Below, in pieces: positions 1 to 8,541 of a stretch of DNA of 64,000 nt. The stretch's first letter is position 1; every line of letters starts with the position of its first letter. Position numbers and translations under genes: made by a program. Under the pieces are notes generated by a model. It had not been told where the DNA came from, did not search any database, and saw only the letters and a program-made list of their open reading frames with translations. Source of the stretch: Caballeronia sp. GAFFF1 (GTDB lineage Bacteria > Pseudomonadota > Gammaproteobacteria > Burkholderiales > Burkholderiaceae); assembly GCF_023630705.1 (NCBI RefSeq), contig NZ_JALQEM010000031.1, positions 124,001-188,000 on the forward strand. The letters are read 5' to 3'.

Positions 1-806
1 CGGCGCAGCAAGGCAGGCAGGTCCCGTATGCGCCGCCTCCGGTGGACGAAGTCGTCGCGGCGATCGCAGAGCACAAGCCCGATCTGGTCTTCGCCCCGCA
101 TGTCGAGACGGCATCGGGCGTAATGCTGCCCGACAGCTACTTGCGCGCCGTGTCGAACGCGGTGCATGCGGTCGGAGGCATGTTCGTGCTGGATTGCGTC
201 GCCTCCGGCACGGTGTGGGTCGATATGCAGGCAAGCGGCATCGACGTCCTTCTCAGCGCGCCGCAAAAAGGATGGAGCGCGTCGCCGTGCTGCGCGCTCG
301 TGATGCTCAGTCCCCTCGCCCGCGAGAGGATCGAAGCGACGACGAGCACCAGCTTCGCCTGCGACCTGCGCAAGTGGCTGCAGATCATGGAAGCCTACGA
401 AAAAGGTGGCTTCGCCTATCACGCCACGATGCCGACGGACAGTCTCGAAACCCTGCGCGACGCGATGAAGGAAGCGGAGTCGTACGGCTTCGACAAGGTA
501 CGGGCGGAGCAACTCGAACTGGGCCAGCGCGTGCGCGCGCTATTGGCCGAGAAGGGCTTCAAGAGCGTGGCACCGGAAGGTTTCGAGGCTCCCGGGGTCG
601 TCGTCAGCTACACGGACGATGACGGCATCCGCTCCGGCCAGAAGTTCGCCGACGCCGGCTTGCAAGTGGCCGCGGGCGTTCCGCTCATGTGCGACGAGCC
701 CGACGATTTCAAGACCTTCCGCATCGGGCTATTCGGACTCGACAAGCTGCACGACGTTGATGCTGCCGTGGCCCGAGTGGCCCGCGCATTGGAGCGGATC
801 GTCTGA
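1..806 (+). CDS. Class V aminotransferase (alanine-glyoxylate/serine-pyruvate type), C-terminal part
   Basis: The reading frame is open to the left edge, so the gene is cut by the window; an internal GTG at 42 is not the real start. The protein is a fold-type I PLP enzyme of the class V aminotransferase family, which moves amino groups between small amino and oxo acids in the cytoplasm. Visible support is FVLDCVASG, whose Asp would contact the PLP pyridine nitrogen, and SAPQKGW, whose Lys is the expected Schiff-base lysine. The C-terminal small domain follows and the protein ends RVARALERIV. Substrate cannot be told from this part. A perfect hairpin follows the stop. Confidence 0.85.
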   Translation, partial: AQQGRQVPYAPPPVDEVVAAIAEHKPDLVFAPHVETASGVMLPDSYLRAVSNAVHAVGGMFVLDCVASGTVWVDMQASGIDVLLSAPQKGWSASPCCALVMLSPLARERIEATTSTSFACDLRKWLQIMEAYEKGGFAYHATMPTDSLETLRDAMKEAESYGFDKVRAEQLELGQRVRALLAEKGFKSVAPEGFEAPGVVVSYTDDDGIRSGQKFADAGLQVAAGVPLMCDEPDDFKTFRIGLFGLDKLHDVDAAVARVARALERIV

Positions 807-824
807 TGTACCCCTGACGTCAGT

Positions 825-857
825 GCGGCGAACTCACGAGCTTCATGAGTTCGCCGC
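825..857. terminator. 12-bp perfect inverted repeat after the aminotransferase
   Basis: GCGGCGAACTCA (825-836) is repeated inverted as TGAGTTCGCCGC (846-857) around a 9-nt loop. It sits 18 nt after the aminotransferase stop and is a likely transcription terminator or 3' stabilising hairpin, although no T-run follows. The first ATG of the DUF2244 remnant (845) lies inside it. Confidence 0.5.
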
Positions 858-1180
858 TTGCGCCTTCGACTGCGCGCCTTGCGCGATCTGGTGCTGCCTT
901 TTTCGTCTATGCGCGGGATGCCGTGGATGGCGAACGCGTGACCTTGCAGGACGATGTCCTTGTCGTCGAGTCGATATGTGGCAGGCGCAAGCGCACGTAT
1001 CAATTCAACACGCAATGGGTCACGCTGCTTATCGCGCAGAACGGCGCAGGCGTACGACTGTTCGTTCGCAGCGCGTGCGAAACGGTGGAACTCGGGCGCT
1101 TCGCGACGCGGGGGCATCGCTTGCAATTCGCCTCGGAAATTCAACGCATTGCGCGATGCGAGCGCGGTGCGCATCCATAA
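845..1180 (+). pseudogene. DUF2244 protein remnant (C-terminal half only)
   Basis: The 111-residue frame matches the soluble second half of DUF2244 proteins: VYARDAVDGERVTL, then a basic RKRTYQFN stretch, TQWVTL, and ELGRFATRGHRLQFASEIQRI near the end. Family members start with two transmembrane helices just before this part; here they are replaced by an unrelated short Ser/Ala-rich stretch, and the only nearby ATG lies inside the terminator-like hairpin of the previous gene. No clear ribosome site is visible. I read it as a 5'-truncated remnant; a short expressed protein cannot be excluded. Confidence 0.55.
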
Positions 1181-1274
1181 TCAGACTGCGGAGGCAATGC
1201 CTCGTGCTCGACAACGCGCACTGCGCGTGCGTGTAGCCACCTGAAAGAGCGGCCACACGCCTTACGACGTCACG

Positions 1275-1469
1275 TCATTCGCCTTTCACGGACGCCGCGC
1301 CGTCTTCGTTGCTGCCGCCTTCCCGACGCTGCACGCCGGCACCTTCGGTGCCGCCTATCGTGTCTTCCTTGCTGGACAATTCGACGAGCCCTTCTTCCTC
1401 CGTGATATTCGACGTCTCGACGGCTCTCGGGTTGCCGGGTCCCGACGGGCTGTTCGCGTGTCTGGCCAT
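1275..1469 (-). CDS. Small hydrophilic acidic protein, unknown function
   Basis: 64 residues starting MARHANSPSGPGNP, rich in Glu, Gly, Ser and Asn, with no membrane segment or cysteine; it should be largely disordered. An in-frame upstream ATG exists at 1511, but the start at 1469 has a GGAG site seven bases before it, so I prefer it. It is divergent from another small disordered protein at 1651. I do not recognise a family. The composition recalls small stress-related hydrophilic proteins, but that is only an impression. Confidence 0.5.
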   Translation of the reverse strand: MARHANSPSGPGNPRAVETSNITEEEGLVELSSKEDTIGGTEGAGVQRREGGSNEDGAASVKGE

Positions 1470-1650
1470 GACTGACTCCGTTTGGTTGATGGCAGGGCGG
1501 CCGCCTGGCAAAGCGCCCTCCTTCCTTATTCAAGTGGTATCGCCCAGGCTACCGCAATGCTTGCAATGCCTATGCCCAGCTTCTGGCGATCACGGCTTCG
1601 ACGGGCATGACGCATGCGGCGCTGTCATTCTCAATCAACGGAGCGTGACT

Positions 1651-1827
1651 ATGAACGAGCAAACTTCTGGAAAGCAAAACAAGGAGCCAAGCGAGACGGA
1701 GCGCGAACGAGCTCGCGAAGATCGACAACAGACCGAAGTGGACGGCGCGTCGGATAGAAGTGGAAGCGGCAACACGCTTGGCGATGGCAGCAGCAATAGC
1801 CAGGGCAATAAGCAGGGACAAGCATAG
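1651..1827 (+). CDS. Small Gly/Ser/Gln-rich disordered protein, unknown function
   Basis: 58 residues, MNEQTSGKQNKEPSETERER at the start and a Gly/Ser/Asn/Gln-rich tail. A GGAG ribosome site lies upstream of the ATG, which is why I start here rather than at the longer frame beginning at 1309. There is no hydrophobic core, signal peptide or recognised domain. It resembles in style the protein at 1275-1469 on the opposite strand. Expression is plausible from the ribosome site and codon use but not certain. Confidence 0.5.
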   Translation: MNEQTSGKQNKEPSETERERAREDRQQTEVDGASDRSGSGNTLGDGSSNSQGNKQGQA

Positions 1828-1918
1828 TCAGTCGCAGCGGCGCGAGACGAACGATAGGTCGCTCGCACGTTCTCGCGCAACTCGGCGGATACGGGAGAGA
1901 GTGGATGAAACGCGTCTC

Positions 1919-2206
1919 TTACTGCGTCTTCGCAGCGTCGCTACCTGCGCAAGTGTCTACGCCTTCCAGCCCTTGCGCGCGCTTCTTCGCTGCAAGCCGG
2001 GCCTGCGCGAGTTGCAAGTTTCGCGGGTAGTAAAAGTCTTCCTGCCACGGCTGATAGCCGACGCTCTCCAGTTCCCGAAGCTCGCACTGCGCCCGCGCGC
2101 GAGTCATGGGTACTTGTTGGGTCGACGTCTGCGCAAATGCGGTCATGGACACTGCAATCGACAAGCCGCCAGCCAACCCTAGAAAACGAGCATTGAAACG
2201 CTTCAT
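1919..2206 (-). CDS. DUF4148 secreted small protein
   Basis: 95 residues with a signal peptide (MKRFNARFLGLAGGLSIAVS, cleavage probably after AFA-Q). The mature part has the DUF4148 pattern MTRARAQCELRELESVGYQP...YYPRNLQLAQARLAAK, common in many copies in Burkholderia-type genomes. These are short periplasmic or secreted proteins of unknown role. Two cysteines in the mature part could pair. A second family member lies at 13588-13923. Confidence 0.85.
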   Translation of the reverse strand: MKRFNARFLGLAGGLSIAVSMTAFAQTSTQQVPMTRARAQCELRELESVGYQPWQEDFYYPRNLQLAQARLAAKKRAQGLEGVDTCAGSDAAKTQ

Positions 2207-2361
2207 GGAACTGCTCCTGCATGAAATGCTTCGTGGAGCAATCGACGGACCGCGTTCGCGTCGCCTCTATCACTGCGATGTCAGCGGGTACGAACGTTGC
2301 GCGCCCTCGATGCCTGCGCGCATGCGCGTCCTTCACTTGTTCAGAGACAGGGAAACGAACC

Positions 2362-5070
2362 ATGCCTCATATGTGCGATGTATGCGGCGCCCGACCGGCG
2401 ACCGTTCGTTTGGCGGTCCTGCGCGATGGCCGCCGGCACGTTCTGAATGTGTGCGACTTTCACTATGCGCAGTTGACGCGACATCAACGCGCACTATCTC
2501 CTTTCGAAGCGCTCTTCACGAGCCACGCGCCCGGCCAACCCGAGACGGCGGCGCAGCGCCTGTCGAGCGAGCGCGAGACGAGTGCCGAAGGCGTCGGCCT
2601 GGAGCGCTATCTCAGCGACAGCGCGAAAGAGATGCTCATGCGGGCCGCCGAGCGCGCCGTGCAATTCGGACGTCCCGAAGTCGATACCGAGCACCTTCTG
2701 TACGAGCTTGCCGATAACGCCGTCGTGCAATCGATGCTGAAAAACATCGGCATCGACGCCAACGAAGTACGCCGATTCATCGACGCCAACGTGCAACGCC
2801 GTGAAGGCGTGCCGCCGCCCGCAGGCGGCGCCATCGGCGTGTCGCCCCGCTTGAAGAGCGCGTTGGACCGCGCATTCGTGGCCTCGCGCCAGCTGCGGCA
2901 CAGTTACATCGGACCTGAACACTTGTTGATCGGCCTGTCCGAAGTGCCGGATAGCTTCGCCGGGCAATTGCTCGGCAAGATGAGCGTCGACGCGCAGGCG
3001 CTGCGGCGGCTGACCACGCAAACGGTCGGCGCGGGCGGGCCGCCGAACAGAGATGGCCCGCCTTCGCGCACGCCGAATCTCGACAAGTTCAGCCGCGACC
3101 TGACCGCGCTCGCACGCGAAGGTCATCTCGATCCCGTGATCGGCAGGGCGAGCGAGATCGAAACCATGGTGGAAGTACTCGCCCGCCGGCGCAAGAACAA
3201 CCCGGTGCTGATCGGCGAGCCGGGCGTCGGCAAGACTGCGGTCGTCGAAGGTCTTGCGCAACGCATGATTGGCGGCGACGTGCCCGAGTCGGTGCGCGAC
3301 AAGCGACTCATCGAGCTGAATGTGAACTCGATGGTCGCGGGCGCCAAGTACCGCGGCGAGTTCGAAGAGCGCGTGAAGCAGGTCATCGACGAAATCACGG
3401 CCAACCGCGAGACCCTGCTGCTGTTCGTCGACGAGGTGCATACGATCGTCGGCGCGGGACAGGGCGGCGGCGAAGGCGGACTCGATATCGCCAACGTGTT
3501 CAAGCCCGCCATGGCGCGCGGCGAACTGAACCTGATCGGCGCGACGACGCTCGCCGAGTACCAGAAGCACATCGAGAAAGACGCGGCGCTCGAACGACGC
3601 TTTCAACCCGTGCTGATTCCCGAGCCGAGCGTCGCGCAAACCATCAACATTCTTCGCGGCTTGCGCGACCGCCTCGAAGCGCATCACAAGGTGACGATTC
3701 AGGACGACGCGATTGTCGCCGCAGCCGAGTTGTCGGATCGCTATATCAGCGGGCGCTTTCTGCCGGACAAGGCAATCGATCTCGTCGATCAGGCGGCGGC
3801 GCGCGTCAATCTCTCGGCCACGTCGCGGCCCGCGGCCATTTTCGAACTCGAGTCCGAACTCGCGCAACTGCGCCGCGAACAGGACTACGCGGCGTCGCGC
3901 AAGCAGTACGACCGGGCGCACGCGCTCGATGCCGAGATCGCCGGAAAGCAGAAGGCCTTCAACGATGCGACGGACGAATGGAAGAAGCGCATCGGCACGA
4001 ATACGTCGAATGTGACGGTGACGCAGATTGCCGAGATCGTCGCGACGCTCACGGGCATTCCGGTCACTCAATTGACCGAGCAGGAGCGTGAACGGCTGCT
4101 GAACATGGAGGCGCGCCTGCACGAGCGCGTGATCGGCCAGGAAGAGGCCGTGCGCGCGGTAAGCGATGCGGTCCGCCGTGCGCGAACCGGCCTTCAGGGA
4201 CGCAACCGGCCCATCGCGGTCTTCCTCTTTCTAGGCTCGACCGGCGTGGGCAAGACAGAACTCGCGAAGGCATTGGCCGAGGTCGTATTCGGCGATGAAG
4301 ACGCCATGCTGCGTGTCGACATGAGCGAGTACATGGAGCGTCACGCCGTGTCGCGGCTGATCGGCTCGCCGCCCGGCTACGTGGGCTATGAAGAGGGCGG
4401 GCAACTGACCGAGCGCGTGCGCCGGCGTCCGTATAGCGTGATTCTTCTCGACGAGATAGAGAAGGCGCACGCCGATGTGTATAACGTGCTGCTGCAAGTC
4501 TTCGACGACGGACGCCTCACCGACGGAAAAGGCCGGGTGGTCGATTTCAGCAACACGCTGATCATCGCGACCAGTAACCTCGCGTCGGACGTGATCGCGG
4601 GACAAAGGCGCGCGACACTCGGCTTCACGAGCTCGGACAGCGACGCGGACAACTCCGTGAGAAGCGGCGTGATGAACGTACTGCGTCAACACTTCCGGCC
4701 CGAGTTCCTGAACCGCATCGACGACATCATCTTGTTCAAGTCGCTCGGACGCGAGGAGATCCGGCAGATCGTGCAATTGCAACTGGAGCACGTCAAGCGC
4801 ATGGCGCACAGTCAGGACATCGACCTGGAGTTCGATGAATCGGTGGTCGAATACCTTGGCGAAGCCGGATACCGACCGGAATTCGGCGCGCGAGAATTGC
4901 GCCGGCAGATTCGTCAGCTGATCGAAAACGAACTGGCGAAAGAGATGCTCAAGGGCGATATCGTCGAAGGCGCGCGCGTGCGCTGCGCGTACGATCGGGA
5001 AGCGCGGCGTATCGTTTTCGATGCCGAGCGCAAGAGCGCCGCCGATCTCGGCACACCGCCTACGCCGTGA
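2362..5070 (+). CDS. ClpC/ClpK-type AAA+ unfoldase with N-terminal zinc-finger-like motif
   Basis: 902-residue HSP100 ATPase. Order: a small zinc-binding-like head (CxxC at 5/8 and CxxH at 31/34), a Clp N-terminal repeat domain (about 75-215), first AAA+ domain with Walker A GEPGVGKT (285-292) and LLLFVDEVHT Walker B, a short middle coiled coil, second AAA+ domain with Walker A GSTGVGKT (625-632), and a ClpB D2 small domain. A loop with LGF (753-755) lies where ClpA/ClpC/ClpX carry the ClpP-binding tripeptide, so it probably feeds ClpP. Length and zinc-like head fit ClpK, the heat-survival Clp of Gram-negatives. The frame is open upstream to 2221, but MPHMCDVCG at 2362 is the family-like start. 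A CPBP protease homologue follows after 9 nt. Confidence 0.88.
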   Translation: MPHMCDVCGARPATVRLAVLRDGRRHVLNVCDFHYAQLTRHQRALSPFEALFTSHAPGQPETAAQRLSSERETSAEGVGLERYLSDSAKEMLMRAAERAVQFGRPEVDTEHLLYELADNAVVQSMLKNIGIDANEVRRFIDANVQRREGVPPPAGGAIGVSPRLKSALDRAFVASRQLRHSYIGPEHLLIGLSEVPDSFAGQLLGKMSVDAQALRRLTTQTVGAGGPPNRDGPPSRTPNLDKFSRDLTALAREGHLDPVIGRASEIETMVEVLARRRKNNPVLIGEPGVGKTAVVEGLAQRMIGGDVPESVRDKRLIELNVNSMVAGAKYRGEFEERVKQVIDEITANRETLLLFVDEVHTIVGAGQGGGEGGLDIANVFKPAMARGELNLIGATTLAEYQKHIEKDAALERRFQPVLIPEPSVAQTINILRGLRDRLEAHHKVTIQDDAIVAAAELSDRYISGRFLPDKAIDLVDQAAARVNLSATSRPAAIFELESELAQLRREQDYAASRKQYDRAHALDAEIAGKQKAFNDATDEWKKRIGTNTSNVTVTQIAEIVATLTGIPVTQLTEQERERLLNMEARLHERVIGQEEAVRAVSDAVRRARTGLQGRNRPIAVFLFLGSTGVGKTELAKALAEVVFGDEDAMLRVDMSEYMERHAVSRLIGSPPGYVGYEEGGQLTERVRRRPYSVILLDEIEKAHADVYNVLLQVFDDGRLTDGKGRVVDFSNTLIIATSNLASDVIAGQRRATLGFTSSDSDADNSVRSGVMNVLRQHFRPEFLNRIDDIILFKSLGREEIRQIVQLQLEHVKRMAHSQDIDLEFDESVVEYLGEAGYRPEFGARELRRQIRQLIENELAKEMLKGDIVEGARVRCAYDREARRIVFDAERKSAADLGTPPTP

Positions 5071-5079
5071 GTAAGATCA

Positions 5080-5745
5080 ATGTGGGTGAGCGCGGTAGTC
5101 TTCGCCTATAGCGGACTCTCGCTCACCCAGGCATCGCCACGCCGACGATACGAAACCCGCTTCAGGGCCGCTTGCTTTTCGGCCGAATTCGTGGCGCTCT
5201 ATGCGGGCTTGCCCATCTTTGTCCTGATCACGCGACGAACCGCCGTGCTTCTCGCCATGATCTGGCTCGCTCCTGTTTTCATTTACTGCTTCGAGCGACG
5301 TCGAAGGCCGTCGGTCTATGAAAACGACTGGAACTGGCGTGGCTTTCGGGCCGGATTACGGGCCGTGGCGCTGCGCTTCGCCGTCCTTTCGTGTCTCGTC
5401 GTGTTCGCCGTATGGCACTTCACGCCACATGCATTACTGTCTTTGCCGCGAGAGCATCCCGGTATGTGGCTCCTCGTGATACTGCCCTACCCCGTGTTAT
5501 CTGTGTGGCCGCAGGAGCTGATCTTCCGCAGCTTCCTGCTGCGCCGCTATACGCTGCTATTCGGCGCGAATCGAGGCTATATCGCGGCGTCCGCCGTGGC
5601 TATCGGCGGCGCGCTATTCGCCGCCACGTACCAAGACCGCCGTTCGCTCGCACTCGCTTGCTTCGAACATGCGTTGTATGGCTGTCTGGTGTTCACCGTC
5701 GGGCTGGGTCGGCATCTCTGTTCCGGTTCGGCCTGGCAGCACTAG
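5080..5745 (+). CDS. CPBP-family membrane protease homologue, possibly lacking one catalytic motif
   Basis: 221 residues with about six hydrophobic segments. The first family motif is present as PQELIFRSF (Glu146, Arg150) and the last as FEHALYGC (His197), followed by TVGLGRHL. In proteobacterial relatives a segment with an FxxxH motif lies between them; here only about 47 residues separate the two motifs and the middle reads AASAVAIGGALFAATYQD with no His. That suggests a small in-frame loss of the middle catalytic motif. The gene starts 9 nt after the Clp ATPase stop and is probably co-transcribed, so it may belong to the same proteostasis unit. Confidence 0.75.
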   Translation: MWVSAVVFAYSGLSLTQASPRRRYETRFRAACFSAEFVALYAGLPIFVLITRRTAVLLAMIWLAPVFIYCFERRRRPSVYENDWNWRGFRAGLRAVALRFAVLSCLVVFAVWHFTPHALLSLPREHPGMWLLVILPYPVLSVWPQELIFRSFLLRRYTLLFGANRGYIAASAVAIGGALFAATYQDRRSLALACFEHALYGCLVFTVGLGRHLCSGSAWQH

Positions 5746-5773
5746 TTAGGAATCCAATGCGAAACGCGAAGCG

Positions 5774-6988
5774 TCACACGGGGTTGGTCGCGACGAAGTC
5801 CTTGAACACCGAGTACGCCGGATTCCTCGTCACGCCGTCGTCCTGAATGAGACCGAAGTCCGAATCGATCACTGCGTACATCATGATGGACTGTATGTTG
5901 TACTTGTCCTTGATCGAACGATATTGCGCCAGTGCACGGCCGGTATAGGCGGCGGCTTGCTGGGGCGTGTCCTTCGCACCGGCCCAGCCCCACTCCGTGA
6001 GCCAGATAGGCACATTGAACGAGTCTTTCAGCACTTGCAGCACGTCGACGCACGCGTGATAGCGGCCGCCGCATTGAATGTCGCCGGAGCTTTCGTACCA
6101 GTGATAGGTCGTGAAGTCCCATCGCAGCGAAGCCGCGCCACTCACCCCCTGCGCCGAGCCATCGGGCGAGATGCCGTTCCACAGCATTTGCAGCGCGCGG
6201 TAGGCCATCGGAATGCCGACGTTCACGCCGCACTGAATGGCCGGGTCCACCGAGCGCACGCCGTCGACCATGCCGCGCAGCACGCCGCGAAACGAAGGCC
6301 AGCACGCCGGGTCCCAATCCGCCGAGGAGCTGCCATCGCCGCCGATCTTCAACGGCACGTCGAGCTCGTTGCCGCATTCGATGTACTTGACGAGACCCTT
6401 CAGCGGCTTCGTGCAACGCACGGCCATGTCATAGCCGAGCGAATAGGCAGCCGCTTCCGTGCTGTGCGTGTCCCATTGCGCGGAGAGCGTATTCAACACC
6501 GGCAGTATCGACACGCCGCTATTCGCAAACGGCCCCTGCAACGCTTCGGCGACAATGTTCGCCATGCCGCCGTCCGCAACGTCGCAGCGATAGTTCGTCA
6601 CGCCGAGGTCTTGCAGAATGGCGAGTTGCGCAGCCGGCGACATCGTCCGATAGATGCCGCTGCCCCAGGCCATATGGCCGTTGATGCCATAGAAAAGTCC
6701 GTTCGCGGCGGACATAGCGGACCGCGTGGCCGCTGTGCTGGTCGAGTCCGCGGCAGAAGCACCGCCGGTCGATGTCGGCGTGGCCGGATTCGTCGCCGCG
6801 CTCGCGGTGCCGGCGACCGGTGCATTGCTGGCCGCGCCACCTCCGCCCCCGCCGCCGCAGCCCGCAAGCACGGCGCCGCCGGCCGAAGCCAGCATCATCC
6901 CGAGAAACGAGCGGCGATTGAGAGTACGAGCGGAAGCCTTCGAAAGCTCGAAGGGCGCGGAGCGGGTAGCGTCGTCGTGAGCGGGCAT
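5774..6988 (-). CDS. Glycoside-hydrolase-like lipoprotein (clan GH-A fold), Tat signal
   Basis: 404 residues. The N-terminus has a twin-arginine motif NRRSFLG (24-30) followed by a lipobox LAGC (Cys44) and a Gly/Ala/Thr-rich linker, so the protein is probably exported folded and lipid-anchored. The catalytic part has a TIM-barrel style: FYGINGH, acid/base candidate in ECGNELD (Glu208) and nucleophile candidate in WLTEWGW (Glu332), as in GH5/GH39-type enzymes. Substrate is unknown; a cell-wall or matrix polysaccharide is plausible. A clear paralogue lies at 17374-18465, which uses an ordinary lipoprotein signal. Confidence 0.75.
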   Translation of the reverse strand: MPAHDDATRSAPFELSKASARTLNRRSFLGMMLASAGGAVLAGCGGGGGGGAASNAPVAGTASAATNPATPTSTGGASAADSTSTAATRSAMSAANGLFYGINGHMAWGSGIYRTMSPAAQLAILQDLGVTNYRCDVADGGMANIVAEALQGPFANSGVSILPVLNTLSAQWDTHSTEAAAYSLGYDMAVRCTKPLKGLVKYIECGNELDVPLKIGGDGSSSADWDPACWPSFRGVLRGMVDGVRSVDPAIQCGVNVGIPMAYRALQMLWNGISPDGSAQGVSGAASLRWDFTTYHWYESSGDIQCGGRYHACVDVLQVLKDSFNVPIWLTEWGWAGAKDTPQQAAAYTGRALAQYRSIKDKYNIQSIMMYAVIDSDFGLIQDDGVTRNPAYSVFKDFVATNPV

Positions 6989-7094
6989 GGCCGTAAAAGT
7001 GGGCGTTGATGCCCGCGTTTACGGCGAGGCCCGGTGCCCTCTTTAGCCGTCTTTCGCGCTTTGTGCCCAAAGATTTCGACGACGCGCGGCGGTT

Positions 7095-8534
7095 TTACCG
7101 ACGCATCGCGGTCTCGATCAGACCATCGTCGTTGGTGACGCTCCACCCACCGCCCAGCGAGCGATACATCGCCACGGCCGCCAGCGCGTGTTCGCGGCGC
7201 GACTGATTGAGCGCGTCCGCATCACGCAAATACGCCTGCTGCGCGTCGAGGACGTCGAGAAAACTCGCCGCGCCGCCTTTGTAAAGCTGCGTGGAAAGGG
7301 TCAGCGATTTTCCGGACGCAGCGAGTGCATCGCTCAAACGCGCAGTTTGATCGGTGCTGCTGACAAGGTCGCTGCGCGTGTCTTCGACGTCCTTCAACGC
7401 CTGAAGCAGCGTCTGACGCAGCATAAGTTCCGACTCGCGCATCCGGCTTTCGTTTTGCTCGATTTCCGCAGTAATGCGGCCCGCGTTGAAAATCGGGCTG
7501 GTTGCGTTCAGCGCGGCCGAGAACAGGTTGTCGGTGAGCGTCGGCAAGCCGAGATACGACGAAGCGAGCAAGCCGTCCGTCAGTCGCAGCGAGAACTTCG
7601 GATAACGCTCCGCGCGCGCGACGCCCACTTCGGCGGCGCGCTGCTGAACCTGCGCATAAGCGATGAGCACATCGGGGCGATGCAACAGCGCGTCCGACGG
7701 CACCATCTGCGGCGCGCCTTGCGCAGGCACCGGTATGACGGGCGTGGTTCCCGCATCGGCGAGCAGCAACGTATCGACGGATTCCGGCGTGCGGCCCGCA
7801 TACACCGCGATCAAGCTCAACTGATGTTGAATGGTCGCGTTCGTGCGCGGAATACGCGCTTGCAGGTCGCTCAACTGATTCTGCGCGCGTGCGACATCGA
7901 GTTGCGTCGAAAGACCGTATTGCAAGCGCCGCTGCGTGAGTTTCAACGCGCGTTCGCGGATGACCAGGTTATCCTGAAGGATCTTGAGTTCCGCTTGCGC
8001 CCACCTAAGATCCACGTACGCGGATGCCGTATCCGCCGCAAGCGCGAGCCTGATCTGATCGGCCGCATGCTCGCGCCCGACGAGTTGCGCCTGCGACGCA
8101 AGCAGTTCGAGCCGCTCGCCGCCGAATACATCGGGCGTCCAGCTCAGTGCGAGACCGAACCCCGCCTGACGAACGTAGCCCAATGGCGGCGGCGTGTTCT
8201 GCCGCGCATACGAAGCGCCTGCGTTGGCATCGAGTTGCGGCAAGAGCGCGGCCCGGCGCTGCGTCGTCAACGCTTGCGCCTGCTTCACGCGCTCGACCGC
8301 GGCTTGCAGATCCAGATTGCTGTCGAGCACGGAAGCGACGAGTTCGTGCATGACGGGATCGTTGAACTGATTCCACCACGTCGCGGCATCCGTGTCGGCC
8401 TTCGGCACGTTCACGCTCCAGTCGGCCGGCGCGGTGGTTCGCACCGTGGCGGGCAAGTCCGCGTGGGTGGCAGGCTGCACCGCGCAGGCAGCGAGCGCGA
8501 ATGTCATTAGTATGCCTAAATACGTCTTTCTCAT
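7095..8534 (-). CDS. Outer-membrane efflux lipoprotein (OprM/NodT family)
   Basis: 479 residues. The start at 8534 gives the lipoprotein signal MRKTYLGILMTFALAAC; longer upstream frame lacks signal character. The mature protein has the duplicated outer membrane efflux protein repeat (WWNQFNDPVMHELV, QAALTTQ-like helices, LDVARAQNQLSDLQ, second half SFLDVLDAQQAYLRD). It forms a trimeric channel across the outer membrane and periplasm. It begins 7 nt after the EmrB-like pump gene and completes a tripartite pump with EmrA/EmrB-like proteins; drug or aromatic compound export is the usual role. Confidence 0.93.
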   Translation of the reverse strand: MRKTYLGILMTFALAACAVQPATHADLPATVRTTAPADWSVNVPKADTDAATWWNQFNDPVMHELVASVLDSNLDLQAAVERVKQAQALTTQRRAALLPQLDANAGASYARQNTPPPLGYVRQAGFGLALSWTPDVFGGERLELLASQAQLVGREHAADQIRLALAADTASAYVDLRWAQAELKILQDNLVIRERALKLTQRRLQYGLSTQLDVARAQNQLSDLQARIPRTNATIQHQLSLIAVYAGRTPESVDTLLLADAGTTPVIPVPAQGAPQMVPSDALLHRPDVLIAYAQVQQRAAEVGVARAERYPKFSLRLTDGLLASSYLGLPTLTDNLFSAALNATSPIFNAGRITAEIEQNESRMRESELMLRQTLLQALKDVEDTRSDLVSSTDQTARLSDALAASGKSLTLSTQLYKGGAASFLDVLDAQQAYLRDADALNQSRREHALAAVAMYRSLGGGWSVTNDDGLIETAMRR

Positions 8535-8541
8535 GATTGCC

